A DNA stretch of 64,000 nucleotides. It comes from Tardiphaga sp. vice304. GTDB taxonomy: Bacteria > Pseudomonadota > Alphaproteobacteria > Rhizobiales > Xanthobacteraceae. A model generated the notes under the pieces. It was not told the origin of the DNA and did not search any database. It was given only the letters and a program-made list of their open reading frames with translations. How positions within the stretch are numbered: position 1 is the first letter of the stretch; each line of letters starts with the position of its first letter. Below are positions 42,116 through 51,683 of the stretch, in pieces. The stretch covers positions 2,406,001-2,470,000 of the forward strand of contig NZ_CP041402.1 in NCBI RefSeq assembly GCF_007018905.1, given 5' to 3'. The translations under genes were made by a program, and so were the position numbers.

Positions 42116-43642
42116 ATGATCCAGCGAATTTCGACGGCCAGACCCCGCGGACCGATCCATCGCCGCGGCGCTCCCGCCATCGCGATCCTGGCCGTTATCG
42201 CCGCCCTCGTACCATTGCGCGCTGACGCGGCGTCGAAATCGAAACGCCCCGCGGCCATCACCGAGGCCACCGCGCCGCGCGAGGCCGGCGAGCCGATCAT
42301 GGCGATCGTCTCGATCAAGACGCAGCACGTCACGTTCTACGATGCCGATGGCTGGATCCATCGTGCGCCGGTATCGACCGGCACCACGGGGCGCGAGACC
42401 CCGGCCGGCGTGTTTGCCATCCTGGAAAAAAACAAGGAGCACTACTCGAGCCTGTATGACGACGCCTTCATGCCGCACATGCAGCGCATCACCTGGAACG
42501 GCGTCGCCATTCATGGCGGGCCGCTGCCGGGCTACGCGGCCTCGCATGGCTGCGTCCGCATGCCGTTCGGCTTTGCCGGGAAGGTGTTCGACCGGACACG
42601 GATCGGCATGCGGGTGATCGTGTCGCCGAACGATGCTGCGCCCATCGACATTTCGCACCCGGCGTTGCTGGTGCCGAAGCCGGAAGCCATTGCCGCCGCG
42701 CCTGCGCGCGCCGAGACGCTGGCCCGCGAGGCCGCGGATGCGGCGAAGGCTGCCGACGAGGCGAAGCAGGCTGCGGCATCCGCTGCGCGCGAGGCGAAGG
42801 CGCTCGATGCATCGCTGAAGAAGCTGCAGGCGCAGAAGGCCCGCGCCGATCGCGACCTTGCCAATGCCGGGCAGGCGCTTGCCGCCGCCACGACCGACGA
42901 AGCGCGCGCGCGCGCAGGAGAACGGCAGCAGAAGGCGACGGCTGCGGTCGCAGAGGCAACGACGCAGCTCGACGCCGCCACCGACGCCGCGGCTGCGAGG
43001 CCAAGCGTCGCCGCTCTCAAGGAGACCGCGAAATCCGCCGCCACCCGCAAGGCCGATGCCGCCACCGCCCTGACCGATGCCAGGCTCGGGCTGGAGCCGG
43101 TGTCGATCTACATCAGCCGCGCCACGCAAAGGCTCTACGTGCGCCGCAACACCCACAAGCCGGCGCCGGACGGCGGCGGTGAGGTGTTCGATTTCAGCAT
43201 CGAGGCGCCGATTGCGATCCGCGATCCCGACCGGCCGATCGGCACCCATGTGTTCACGGCGATGGCCAAGACCGAGACGGGCCTGCGCTGGAGCGCGGTC
43301 TCGATCGACGGCGCCGGCAGCGCAAAGGACGCCCTCGACCGCGTCACCCTCCCGCAGGACATTCTCGACCGCATCGCGCCGACCGCGGGGCCGCGCTCCT
43401 CGATCGTGATTTCCGACGAGCCGCTCAGCAAGGAAACCAACTACCGCACCGAGTTCGTCGCGGTGCTGGCCGACCAGCCGCAGGGCGGCTTCATTACCCG
43501 CAAGCCGACGCCGGTGATGGTGGCTGACCGCGACGCGCCGGACGATGGCTTCGACCTGTTCTCGCCGCGCAACTGGGGCTTCCAGCCGGAAGAACCGCGC
43601 CGCGGCCAGCCGATGCGCCAGGGCCCGCGCGGCTTCTGGTAG
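42116..43642 (+). CDS. L,D-transpeptidase (YkuD family) with Ala-rich coiled coil and second YkuD-like part
   Basis: A 508-residue exported protein. A signal/anchor (about 17-38) leads to a YkuD domain (about 60-185) with the catalytic pattern HGGPLPGYAASHGCVRMP (nucleophile C146), which cross-links peptidoglycan or attaches proteins to it. An Ala/Lys-rich coiled-coil stretch (about 190-310) follows. The last part (about 325-440) resembles the start of another YkuD domain (SIYISRATQRLYVRRN and PIGTHVFTAMAK) but has no HGxxSHGC motif, so it is catalytically empty. Start at the ATG at 42116. IS5 copy 2 lies 18 bases after its stop without damaging it. Confidence 0.88.
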   Translation: MIQRISTARPRGPIHRRGAPAIAILAVIAALVPLRADAASKSKRPAAITEATAPREAGEPIMAIVSIKTQHVTFYDADGWIHRAPVSTGTTGRETPAGVFAILEKNKEHYSSLYDDAFMPHMQRITWNGVAIHGGPLPGYAASHGCVRMPFGFAGKVFDRTRIGMRVIVSPNDAAPIDISHPALLVPKPEAIAAAPARAETLAREAADAAKAADEAKQAAASAAREAKALDASLKKLQAQKARADRDLANAGQALAAATTDEARARAGERQQKATAAVAEATTQLDAATDAAAARPSVAALKETAKSAATRKADAATALTDARLGLEPVSIYISRATQRLYVRRNTHKPAPDGGGEVFDFSIEAPIAIRDPDRPIGTHVFTAMAKTETGLRWSAVSIDGAGSAKDALDRVTLPQDILDRIAPTAGPRSSIVISDEPLSKETNYRTEFVAVLADQPQGGFITRKPTPVMVADRDAPDDGFDLFSPRNWGFQPEEPRRGQPMRQGPRGFW

Positions 43643-43660
43643 GCCGCGCGCTATTCGTTA

Positions 43661-44595
43661 GAGTCTGACTCATAATGAATTCGTTTGATTTCAGGCTTTT
43701 GCAAGCCGTCTTATAAGGACGCGAATGTGAGCGACGAACGCCCAGGCAACGGCGCTGGCGATTGTGGTCTCGAAGTCCTTTGCCAATCTGCGGCAGCGAC
43801 CGAGCCATCCGAACGTTCGTTCGACGACCCATCGGCGCGGTAGGATTTCGAAGCCCTGCTCCCTGTCGGATCGTTTTATGATTTCTATCGTCCAATTGCC
43901 GATGCGCTTCAAAGCTTGACGCAGCTTATCTCCGGCATAGCCACCATCGGCAAAAATATGGCGCAGCCACGGATAGCGATAACGTATCGAAGCAAGAACG
44001 CACGGGGCACCATCACGGTCCTGAATGCTGGCTTCGTGCACGACCAGCCCGACCAAGTTTCCTTGCGTGTCGGTGACGATGTGGCGCTTGCGGCCCTTGA
44101 TTTTCTTACCTGCATCATAGCCCCGGGGGCCGCCGCTTTCCGTGGTTTTCACCGACTGGCTGTCAATCACTCCGGCCGTTGGGCTCGCCTCTCGGCCAGC
44201 CGCCTCGCGCGAGGCCATCACGAGCGTGTAGTTCAGCGACGCAAACAGTCCGCCGCGCGACCACGCGTAGAAATAGCCCTGCACCGTCGAGTAGGGCGGG
44301 AAATCCTTGGGCAACTGCCGCCATTGGCAGCCGGTCGACGCAATATACAGGATCGCATCCATCACCGTTCGCATATCTGTCGCACGCGGGCGACCGAGCG
44401 CCGAAGCAGGCGGCAGAAGCGGCTCCATCACAAACCACTCGGCATCCGTCGTATCGCTTTCATATCGCAAGCTCGCCCGCCTATAGTGTCGGCGGGTGAT
44501 TTCAGTCCAGACCATCGTGCTCTCCCTCGAATCTTCGCAAATCCGAAGGAATCACAACTGGCTGAAATCACTCAGCTTCTTTTTCAGTCAGCCTC
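43661..44595 (-). mobile_element. IS5-family insertion sequence, copy 2 (inverted), 935 bp
   Basis: Same length and ends as copy 1 at 25740-26674, in opposite orientation, with TTA target duplication at 43658-43660 and 44596-44598. It sits between the convergent ends of the L,D-transpeptidase and acyl-CoA dehydrogenase genes and breaks neither. Confidence 0.95.
43691..44515 (-). CDS. IS5-family transposase, copy 2
   Basis: A 274-residue DDE transposase with the same amino-acid sequence as the copy at 25820-26644, including the acids in GVIDSQSVK, IFADGGYAG and VVERTFGWLG. It is complete and single-frame, so either copy could supply transposase for both elements. Confidence 0.95.
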   Translation of the reverse strand: MVWTEITRRHYRRASLRYESDTTDAEWFVMEPLLPPASALGRPRATDMRTVMDAILYIASTGCQWRQLPKDFPPYSTVQGYFYAWSRGGLFASLNYTLVMASREAAGREASPTAGVIDSQSVKTTESGGPRGYDAGKKIKGRKRHIVTDTQGNLVGLVVHEASIQDRDGAPCVLASIRYRYPWLRHIFADGGYAGDKLRQALKRIGNWTIEIIKRSDREQGFEILPRRWVVERTFGWLGRCRRLAKDFETTIASAVAWAFVAHIRVLIRRLAKA

Positions 44596-44602
44596 TTAGA
44601 GA

Positions 44603-45763
44603 TCAGGCCTGTGCGGCCTTCCAGTCGCGCTTGATCTTCTTGGCGAGTGACCATTTGTGTACTTCGGTCGGGCCGTCATAGATGCGGAAGGCGCGGATCT
44701 CGCGAAACGCCTGCTCGACGATGGTGTCGCCGGAGACGCCGTTGCCGCCCATCACCTGCACGCAGCGGTCGGCGATCCGCATCAGCGATTCCGACACCGC
44801 CACCTTGGCCATCGAGCTCTCGGCGGTACCGAGCGAGCCGCTGTCGAGCACGCCGGCGCACCAGTCGATCATCAGCTCGGATGCCTTGATGTCGATCAGG
44901 TTCTCCGCGAGCATGAAGCCGATGCCCTCGTGGTCGACCAGCGGCTTGCCGAAAGCGTGGCGGCGGCAGGCATAGTCGGTGGCGATCTGGTTGGCGCGGA
45001 TCGCAAGGCCCAGCCAGCGCATGCAATGCGACAGCCGCGCCGGGCTGAGCCGGATCTGGGCATATTTGAAGCCGTCGCCCGGCGCGCCGAGCATCTGGTC
45101 GGCGGGCACCCGCAGATCCTCGATGGCGATTTCAGCGTGGCCGCCGGGCATCGAATTGTCGATCGTATCGAGGATCCGCAGCGTGCGGATCGCAGGGTCC
45201 GGCAGGTCGACCAGGAACAGGCAGGCGCCGTCGTCGGACTTCGCCATCACGATGCCGACCTTCGCGCCTTCCGCGCCGGTGATGAATTTCTTGGTGCCGT
45301 TGATGACCCAGTGGTTGCCGTCGAGCCGGCAGGTGGTCTGCATCATCGACGGATCGGAGCCGGCGCCGCCGCTCTCCGCAGGCTCGGTCATAAAGAACGC
45401 CGAGCGCGCGCGGCCGGACACCAGGTGCTCGAGGAAGCGCGTCTTCTGCTCAGGCGTCCCGACTTTGCCCAGCAAATACATGTTGCCCTCATCGGGCGCC
45501 ATGGTGTTGCAGGCCAGTGGCCCCAGCGGCGACAGGCCGGAGGCGATCAGCGCAATGGCGGTCTCGCGCTGGGTCAGATGCGAGCCGTCTTGAAGAATAT
45601 GCGGCGTCAGCACGCCGGCGATCCGCGCTTTGTCGCGCAGCTCCTGCACCAGTTCGTCCGACGGGCCATGCGCCCCGATCCGCGGATCCTTCTCGAAAGG
45701 AAACACCTCGGCGCGGATGAAGGCCTCGATCCTGGCGGCGATGGCGTCGGCTCGTTCGGTCAT
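44603..45763 (-). CDS. Acyl-CoA dehydrogenase
   Basis: A 386-residue FAD enzyme that introduces a double bond into acyl-CoA. Domain order is normal: helical N-terminus, the middle beta domain with FFMTEPAESGGAGSDP (FAD/substrate contact) and WVINGTKKFITGA, and a C-terminal helical domain with VQVMGGNGVSGDTIVEQAFREIRAFRIYDGPTEVHKWSLAKKI (seen as QVMGGNGVSGD and RIYDGPTEVHK). The usual catalytic glutamate position in the C-terminal YDGPTEVH region follows the ACAD10/11-like or long-chain group. Start at the ATG at 45763 after GAGGAA. Its stop lies 8 bases from IS5 copy 2. Probably transcribed after the thioesterase gene. Confidence 0.92.
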   Translation of the reverse strand: MTERADAIAARIEAFIRAEVFPFEKDPRIGAHGPSDELVQELRDKARIAGVLTPHILQDGSHLTQRETAIALIASGLSPLGPLACNTMAPDEGNMYLLGKVGTPEQKTRFLEHLVSGRARSAFFMTEPAESGGAGSDPSMMQTTCRLDGNHWVINGTKKFITGAEGAKVGIVMAKSDDGACLFLVDLPDPAIRTLRILDTIDNSMPGGHAEIAIEDLRVPADQMLGAPGDGFKYAQIRLSPARLSHCMRWLGLAIRANQIATDYACRRHAFGKPLVDHEGIGFMLAENLIDIKASELMIDWCAGVLDSGSLGTAESSMAKVAVSESLMRIADRCVQVMGGNGVSGDTIVEQAFREIRAFRIYDGPTEVHKWSLAKKIKRDWKAAQA

Positions 45764-45830
45764 GGGGTTCCTCGGTAGGTCTGCGCCGTGGCGGCGTCTT
45801 TTTTTGTGGGGCGTCCGTGATGCGGGCCGG

Positions 45831-46364
45831 CTATTCCGCGGCCAACGCCGGCCGCACCTTCTTCTTCACGCGCTTGATGGTGCCGGAGAACGAGAACAGC
45901 TTGCGCTCGCCCGAGCGCAGCATGCCGCGCAGGAAGATCAGCGAGCCGCCGACGCGGGTCATCTCGCCGTCGCATTCGATCAACTCATCTTCCTTGGCCG
46001 CGTCGAGGAATTCACAGGCGAAGGAGACGGTGATGCCGGGGCCGGCGAGTTCGCGCGAGGCGAGCGCGAACAGGCAGTAATCGGCGAAGGTCATGTAGCA
46101 GCCGCCGTGGACGTTCTTCATGCCGTTGAGGTGGCGCGCCTCGACGCGGAAGGCGCAGCGCACGGTGCCGTCGGGCTGAACCTGGTGCCAGAACGGGCCG
46201 GACAGCGATTCGAAGGAATCCCGCTTCCAGGTGGTCCAGCCGGCGAATTCGCCCTCCGTGGCGGTAAAGGCGTCGGCATGGAACGGGATGGTGGCGTCGA
46301 GAGGCACATTCACGCGGCTGAACTCCTTGGATTGGCAGCTGAAAGTGGTTAAATCCGTTTCCAT
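45831..46364 (-). CDS. PaaI-family thioesterase (hotdog fold)
   Basis: A 177-residue hotdog-fold acyl-CoA thioesterase. The family motif [23 protein letters not shown] holds the HGG and the acidic residue that activates water. [28 protein letters not shown] follows as the typical second half. An in-frame TTG at 46376 has a GGAGG site at good spacing, so the protein may be four residues longer than the ATG start used here. It reads toward the acyl-CoA dehydrogenase gene 67 bases away, suggesting a fatty-acyl pair. The purL gene starts 132 bases away on the other strand. Confidence 0.88.
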   Translation of the reverse strand: METDLTTFSCQSKEFSRVNVPLDATIPFHADAFTATEGEFAGWTTWKRDSFESLSGPFWHQVQPDGTVRCAFRVEARHLNGMKNVHGGCYMTFADYCLFALASRELAGPGITVSFACEFLDAAKEDELIECDGEMTRVGGSLIFLRGMLRSGERKLFSFSGTIKRVKKKVRPALAAE

Positions 46365-46496
46365 CGCCGGGCGCAAATGGCGCCTCCGGCGGCATTTTCC
46401 TTAAAGCCTTGGACAGGGTGGGCGCAGGGGGTAAAAGCCCTTTTCCCGCTGTTCCGTTCTTCCCCCGGGAGGAACCACCACGAACGCAGAGCTCCC

Positions 46497-48701
46497 ATGA
46501 ATCAGCCGAAAATCACCCCCGAACTCGTCGCCTCCCACGGCCTCAAGCCCGACGAGTACGAGCGCATCCTCAAGCTGATCGGGCGCGAGCCGTCGTTCAC
46601 CGAGCTCGGCATCTTCTCGGCGATGTGGAACGAGCATTGCTCGTACAAGTCGTCGCGGCTGCATCTCAAGGGGCTGCCGACCAAGGCGCCGTGGGTGCTG
46701 CAGGGGCCGGGCGAGAACGCCGGCGTGATCGACATCGGCGACAACCAGGCCATCGTGTTCAAGATGGAGAGCCACAACCACCCGAGCTATATCGAGCCCT
46801 ACCAGGGCGCGACCACCGGCGTCGGCGGCATTCTGCGCGACGTGTTCACGATGGGCGCAAGGCCGATCGCCTGCCTCAACGCCTTGAGCTTCGGCGCGCC
46901 GGAGCATCCGAAGACGAAGCATCTGGTGAGTGGCGTGGTGGCCGGCGTCGGCGGCTACGGCAATTCGTTCGGCGTGCCGACCGTCGGCGGCCAGATGCGC
47001 TTCCACACCCGCTATGACGGCAACAATTTGGTCAACGCGATGGCCGTCGGCCTCGCGGATGCCGACAAGATTTTTCTCGCGGCGGCGTCGGGCGTCAACA
47101 TGCCGATCGTCTATCTCGGCTCCAAGACCGGCCGCGACGGCATCCATGGCGCGTCGATGGCCTCGGCCGAATTCGACGAGGATTCCGCCGAGAAGCGCCC
47201 GACCGTGCAGGTCGGCGACCCCTTTGCCGAAAAGCTGCTGCTGGAGGCCTGCCTCGAGATCATGGCCGCGGATTGCGTGATCGCGATCCAGGACATGGGC
47301 GCCGCGGGCCTGACCTGTTCCGCGGTCGAGATGGGCGCCAAGGGCGACCTCGGCGTCGAACTCAACCTCGACACCGTGCCGACGCGCGAAATGGGCATGA
47401 GCGCCTATGAGATGATGCTGTCGGAAAGCCAGGAGCGGATGCTCATGGTGCTGAAGCCGGAGAAGGAGAAGGAAGCCGAGGCGATCTTCCGGAAGTGGGG
47501 GCTGGATTTCGCGATCGTCGGCTACACCACGCCGACGATGCGCTTCGTCGTCAAGCACAATGGCGAGACCATGGTCGACCTGCCGATCAAGGAATTGGGC
47601 GACGAGGCGCCGCTGTACGACCGCCCGCACGTGCCGACGCCGGCGCAGCCGGTGATTCATGCGCGCGACATCGTTGCGCCGATGGGGATTGCCGACGCGC
47701 TGGAGAAGCTGATCGGCACGCCGGAGCTTTGTTCGAAGCGCTGGGTGTGGGAGCAGTACGACCATGTGATCGGCGGCAACACCGTGCAGCGCCCCGGCGG
47801 CGACGCTGCGGTGGTGCGCATCGAGGACGGCCCGAAGGGGCTGGCGATGACCGTCGACGTCACACCGCGCTATTGCGAGGCCGATCCGGTCGAGGGCGGC
47901 AAGCAGGCGGTGGCCGAAGCCTGGCGCAACATCACCGCGGTCGGCGGCCGTCCGATGGCGATCACCGACAATCTCAATTTCGGCAACCCGGAGCGGCCCG
48001 AGATCATGGGCCAGCTGGTCGGCTGCCTGAAGGGCATCGCGGAGGCCTGCATCGCGCTCGACTTCCCGATCGTGTCGGGCAACGTCTCGCTCTACAACGA
48101 GACCAACGGCCGCGGCATCCTGCCGACGCCCTCGATCGGCGGCGTAGGCGTGCTCGACGACTTCACCAAGTCGGCGACGCTGGCGTTCAAGACGCAGGGC
48201 GATGCGATCCTCCTGATCGGCGCGACCGAAGGCTGGCTCGGCCAGTCGGTATACCTGCGCGACATCTGCGGCCGCGAAGAAGGCGCGCCGCCGCCGGTCG
48301 ATCTGGAAACCGAGAAGCGCAACGGCGACGTGGTGCGCGGCATGATCCACGCGGGGACTGCGACCGCGGTGCATGACGTCTCCGACGGCGGTCTCTTGAT
48401 CGCGCTGGCCGAGATGGCGATCGCCTCGGGCATCGGCTGCAAGCTGGACGCCGCGCCGGAAGCGATCGTGCCGCACGCCTGGTGGTACGGCGAGGACCAG
48501 GCGCGCTACATCGTCACCGTCCGCGACGAGGATTTGTTGACCGTGCTGTCGAAGCTGAAGAGCGTCGGCGTACCGTGCGTGCAGATCGGCGTCACCGGCG
48601 GCGTCGAAGTCGTGGTCGCCGGCGAGCGCGCGCTGCACGTCAAGGCGCTGGAGCACGCGCACGAAGCCTGGCTGCCGGCCTATATGGGCGCGAAGGCTTA
48701 A
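46497..48701 (+). CDS. purL: Phosphoribosylformylglycinamidine synthase subunit PurL (short type)
   Basis: A 734-residue ATP-dependent synthase that forms FGAM with ammonia from PurQ. Being the short form, it needs PurS and PurQ, both encoded at 36.4-37.3 kb. Motifs: [17 protein letters not shown], the metal/ATP site [32 protein letters not shown], and in the second half [12 protein letters not shown] and [12 protein letters not shown]. The ATG at 46497 gives the usual [16 protein letters not shown]; the frame is open upstream to 46377 but without homology. In relatives purL usually stands directly after purQ; here 9.2 kb including an IS element separates them. Confidence 0.97.
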   Translation: MNQPKITPELVASHGLKPDEYERILKLIGREPSFTELGIFSAMWNEHCSYKSSRLHLKGLPTKAPWVLQGPGENAGVIDIGDNQAIVFKMESHNHPSYIEPYQGATTGVGGILRDVFTMGARPIACLNALSFGAPEHPKTKHLVSGVVAGVGGYGNSFGVPTVGGQMRFHTRYDGNNLVNAMAVGLADADKIFLAAASGVNMPIVYLGSKTGRDGIHGASMASAEFDEDSAEKRPTVQVGDPFAEKLLLEACLEIMAADCVIAIQDMGAAGLTCSAVEMGAKGDLGVELNLDTVPTREMGMSAYEMMLSESQERMLMVLKPEKEKEAEAIFRKWGLDFAIVGYTTPTMRFVVKHNGETMVDLPIKELGDEAPLYDRPHVPTPAQPVIHARDIVAPMGIADALEKLIGTPELCSKRWVWEQYDHVIGGNTVQRPGGDAAVVRIEDGPKGLAMTVDVTPRYCEADPVEGGKQAVAEAWRNITAVGGRPMAITDNLNFGNPERPEIMGQLVGCLKGIAEACIALDFPIVSGNVSLYNETNGRGILPTPSIGGVGVLDDFTKSATLAFKTQGDAILLIGATEGWLGQSVYLRDICGREEGAPPPVDLETEKRNGDVVRGMIHAGTATAVHDVSDGGLLIALAEMAIASGIGCKLDAAPEAIVPHAWWYGEDQARYIVTVRDEDLLTVLSKLKSVGVPCVQIGVTGGVEVVVAGERALHVKALEHAHEAWLPAYMGAKA

Positions 48702-48730
48702 GCTCAACTATCAAAACCAAGCGCTGTAGC

Positions 48731-48872
48731 TCCCCTCCCCCTTGCGGGGAGGGGTTGGGGGTGGGGGTGCCACCGGCGCCGTCGCCCGCGGCACCCCCAC
48801 CCCGTCCTCCACTGCGAACGATGCTACGCATCGTCCTCCGTTCGGACGACCCTCCCCGCAAGGGGGAGGGGA
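48731..48872. repeat. REP-like repeat, TCCCCTCCCCCTTGCGGGGA family
   Basis: Outer arms TCCCCTCCCCCTTGCGGGGA and TCCCCGCAAGGGGGAGGGGA pair, with inner GGGTGGGGGTGCC / GGCACCCCCACCC and ACGATGC-TAC-GCATCGT. It lies after purL and may end transcription from both sides. Confidence 0.85.
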
Positions 48873-48909
48873 TTACGGGCGGCTGCGTTTTATTTGATAG
48901 AACCGACTC

Positions 48910-49845
48910 TCAATAGCTCCGCGTGCGGTCCACCACATGCAGCAGCGGCGCGCCGCTCTGCGCGCGCGCGATATTGTCCGCGATCGCCTCGGCGGCCGAG
49001 CTGACGCGCGTGGCGGCGGCGACATGCGGCGAGATCGTCACGCCGGGATGCGACCAGAACGGATGATCGGCCGGCAGCGGCTCGGTGCGGAACACGTCGA
49101 GCGTTGCATTGGCAACCTGTCCGCGGTCGAGGGCTGCGATCAGTGCGGCGTCATCGATCAATGAACCCCGGCCGGCATTGAGGATGCAACTGCCCTGCGG
49201 CAGCAGCGCCAATCGTTGGGCGTTCAGCAAATCGATGGTGTCGGGCGTCTCGGGCAGGATCGCCACCAGGATCTCGGCCGTGGCCAGCGCCTCGGGCAGG
49301 CGGTCCGCGCCGGCGAGGCAGCGCACGCCGGCAATGTCGCGCGCACTTCGCGCCCAGCCGGTGACGCGGAAGCCGAGAGAGGCCAGCGTGGATGCCGCCG
49401 CCGATCCGAGTTCGCCCAAGCCCAGCACCGTGACCGACCGATCGCTGGCGAGCGGCGGCACATGCTGCTCCCACGTCCGCGGCTTCTGGCAGACGTAACG
49501 ATCGATGCCCAGATGCGCGCGCAACGTATGCGCCACCACCCATTCCACCATGCCCTGGCGCAGGCCGCTCTCGACCATGCGGCACAAGGGCTGGGTCAGC
49601 GTGGCATTGCCGACGATCTTCTCGACGCCGGCCCACAGGCTCAGCACGGCGCGCGCGCGGGTGAACACGGCGAAGTCCGTGACCGGCCCGCCGGTGGCGT
49701 GGATGACGTAGTCGACCGCGTCGGGCGCGATGTCGCCGGGGAGACCCGTCTCGGCCGACAGGCCGCGGCGCTTGAGCGCGTCGAGGATCGGCGCGCGATA
49801 TTGCGCGTAGAGGTCGGGCTTGACGTTGAAAAGAAGCTTGATCAC
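48910..49845 (-). CDS. ghrA: Glyoxylate/hydroxypyruvate reductase A-like D-2-hydroxyacid dehydrogenase
   Basis: A roughly 311-residue NAD(P)-dependent reductase of 2-oxo acids. The GxGxxG motif is in VTVLGLGELGSAAASTL, the substrate arginine in NAGRGSLID, the glutamate in DVFRTEPLPADHPFW and the catalytic histidine in TISPHVAAAT. The ending HVVDRTRSY parallels the VDRARGY end of E. coli GhrA. I chose the GTG at 49845 (VIKLLFNVKPDL), since it gives GhrA-like length; an ATG at 49890 overlapping the acyltransferase stop (TAATG) would add 15 residues. The two genes are probably co-transcribed. Confidence 0.85.
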   Translation of the reverse strand: MIKLLFNVKPDLYAQYRAPILDALKRRGLSAETGLPGDIAPDAVDYVIHATGGPVTDFAVFTRARAVLSLWAGVEKIVGNATLTQPLCRMVESGLRQGMVEWVVAHTLRAHLGIDRYVCQKPRTWEQHVPPLASDRSVTVLGLGELGSAAASTLASLGFRVTGWARSARDIAGVRCLAGADRLPEALATAEILVAILPETPDTIDLLNAQRLALLPQGSCILNAGRGSLIDDAALIAALDRGQVANATLDVFRTEPLPADHPFWSHPGVTISPHVAAATRVSSAAEAIADNIARAQSGAPLLHVVDRTRSY

Positions 49846-49889
49846 CTGCACCTGTCCATTTCGCCGGCGAATCTCCGCCGGATGGCGCA

Positions 49890-51062
49890 TTACAGCACGC
49901 GCCGGGCGCCGGGTATGCGGCGCAGCAGCGCGGTCGCGCCCCAACTCAGCGCCAGCGTGCCGGCGAACACGATCAGCGCTTTCGGGATGGCCGTGAGCGG
50001 CGCGTTCAGCAGCGCGTATTGCAGACACAGCACCGGAATATAGTGCACGACATAAATGCCGTAGGCGTCGTCGCGCATGGGATCGAGGAAGCTGCGCTCG
50101 CGCTGGCCGAAGCGCAGGAACAGCGCCAGAATCGCGAGGCAGATCAAGGTGCAGGCGACCGCATAGATCACGCCGTAGCTCGACTGCCACCAGAACGGCG
50201 GCGCTCCGGGCAGGTTGGACAGAAGCATGCGACGGAAATTGACGAGCCAGGTCAGCCCGCCGAACGACAGCAACGCCGCCGTCAGCCAGATCCACCAGCG
50301 CCGCGCCAGCGTGCCGGTCTTTGCCAGCAGGCCCTGATCGATATTCGCAGCCCCGATGCCCATGCCGGCGAAGAAGAACACGCCGTAGATCACGACGCGG
50401 CTGAGCTGCACCTGCAGCGGCCCCCAGTTGAACCATCTGACAGCGCCGACCTGAAACAGCATCGGCACGTAGGCGATGATCGAGACGATGGCCAGCGCGC
50501 CGGCGAACAAGGCAGGGCGCTGGAAGGATTTTTGCGACAGCCGGTTGATGCCGTCGATCAGGCCGGGGGCGAAATACAGGATCGGAATCGCCAACAGGTC
50601 GAGAAACAGCAGGTACCAGATGAACCAGCCGGGGCCATCGAACCAGATCCCCTCGCGGAGATTGGCGGCGTAGAACTCGAAGAAGCCGAGCGTCGAGCCG
50701 GTCAGCCGGAACGAGGCGTAATAGGCTGATGGCATCAGCACCATGAGCATCACGAGAAACGGCAGGCCGAGCCGCAGTGCGCGGTCGCGCAGGAAGGCGG
50801 CAATACCCTTGCGCCTGAGCGAGCCTGCGACGAACAGCCCGGACAGCAGGAACATCAGGCACATGAAGAATGCGTCGTTGAACAGCGTCAGTAAATTGAA
50901 GCCCATCCAGCGCTGGCTGTCGACCACCGGCGCCGTCGACCACAGATAGTGGTTGGGATAGAACCGGCCGAACGCCGTGTAGGCGACCACCGAATGGTTC
51001 ACCAGCACCAAGAGGGTGATGAAGGTACGGGCGCGGTCCAGCGCGGCATTGCGGTCTGACAT
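49890..51062 (-). CDS. Acyltransferase 3 family membrane protein (OpgC/NodX-like fold)
   Basis: A 390-residue inner-membrane O-acyltransferase with about ten membrane segments. The N-terminal LDRARTFITLLVLVNHSVVAY carries the histidine typical of the family, and RDRALRLGLPFLVML follows the pattern R-x-x-R-L--P. Such enzymes acetylate or succinylate exported glycans, lipids or antibiotics; the substrate is not known here. The ATG at 51062 was preferred because CAGGAGAG precedes it; an in-frame ATG at 51089 would add nine residues. The stop overlaps a possible start of the ghrA-like gene. Confidence 0.88.
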   Translation of the reverse strand: MSDRNAALDRARTFITLLVLVNHSVVAYTAFGRFYPNHYLWSTAPVVDSQRWMGFNLLTLFNDAFFMCLMFLLSGLFVAGSLRRKGIAAFLRDRALRLGLPFLVMLMVLMPSAYYASFRLTGSTLGFFEFYAANLREGIWFDGPGWFIWYLLFLDLLAIPILYFAPGLIDGINRLSQKSFQRPALFAGALAIVSIIAYVPMLFQVGAVRWFNWGPLQVQLSRVVIYGVFFFAGMGIGAANIDQGLLAKTGTLARRWWIWLTAALLSFGGLTWLVNFRRMLLSNLPGAPPFWWQSSYGVIYAVACTLICLAILALFLRFGQRERSFLDPMRDDAYGIYVVHYIPVLCLQYALLNAPLTAIPKALIVFAGTLALSWGATALLRRIPGARRVL

Positions 51063-51287
51063 GGTGGTGAAAACTCTCCTGGGCTGCATGTCATTGCGCG
51101 CCAGGGCGGCGCACGCTGCGAGCTAGCACGAAATTCCGCGATGGTCATGACGTCACGAGCTGGCTTTGAAAGGGCTGCCGCGGCGATATATCCCCCGGAA
51201 ACCCGTGACGCGCTGCGCTGCCCGGGCTAAGTTCGGGAAGCCGCCGCGATGCTTTTATGCCCGATTCGATGGCCTGGAGATTCGACA

Positions 51288-51524
51288 ATGCCGATGGACG
51301 CCCACGATATCGAGACCATGATCAAGGCCGCGCTGCCCGATGCCGAGGTGACGATCCGCGACCTCGCCGGCGACGGCGACCACTACGCGGCCACCGTGAT
51401 CTCGGAATCCTTCCGCGGCAAATCCCGCGTTGCCCAGCACCAGATCGTCTACCAGTCGCTGCAAGGCCAGATGGGCGGCGTGCTGCACGCGCTGGCGCTG
51501 CAGACCGGCGTGCCGGAGGGCTAG
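51288..51524 (+). CDS. BolA/IbaG family protein
   Basis: A 78-residue BolA-type protein, seen as MDAHDIETMIKAALPDAEVTIRDLAGDGDHYAATVISESF and the conserved RVAQHQIVYQSLQGQMGGVLHALALQT (short motif: QHQIVYQSL). BolA proteins bind [2Fe-2S] clusters together with monothiol glutaredoxins, using a conserved histidine. A CGFS glutaredoxin gene lies 2.7 kb downstream, now separated from it by the ergothioneine genes on the other strand. Start at 51288 with a GGAGA ribosome site. Confidence 0.92.
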   Translation: MPMDAHDIETMIKAALPDAEVTIRDLAGDGDHYAATVISESFRGKSRVAQHQIVYQSLQGQMGGVLHALALQTGVPEG

Positions 51525-51544
51525 TTACCGACCGACCTCTCCGC

Positions 51545-51666
51545 CGTCATTGCGAGGAGCCCTTGCGACGAAGCAATCCAGCTCTTTTCGCGCTTGCCGC
51601 CTTCTGGATTGCCGCGTCGCTTCGCTAAGGGGAAAGCCAAAGGCTTTCCTTGACCTCGCAATGACG
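51545..51666. repeat. REP-like repeat, CGTCATTGCGAGGAG family
   Basis: Arms CGTCATTGCGAGG and CCTCGCAATGACG, with inner GAAGCAATCCAG / CTGGATTGCCGC. It lies between the convergent bolA-like and egtD genes. Related to 14641-14734 and 58531-58651. Confidence 0.8.
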
Positions 51667-51683
51667 GGGGCGAGGTCCGGGCA

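Noticed and set aside
43494..43895. ORF joining the IS5 end to the L,D-transpeptidase 3' region
   Set aside because: Chance frame across the IS boundary; the real genes on both sides are intact.
46401..48707. 768-codon open frame antisense to purL
   Set aside because: Shadow of purL caused by GC-rich third positions; no recognisable domains.
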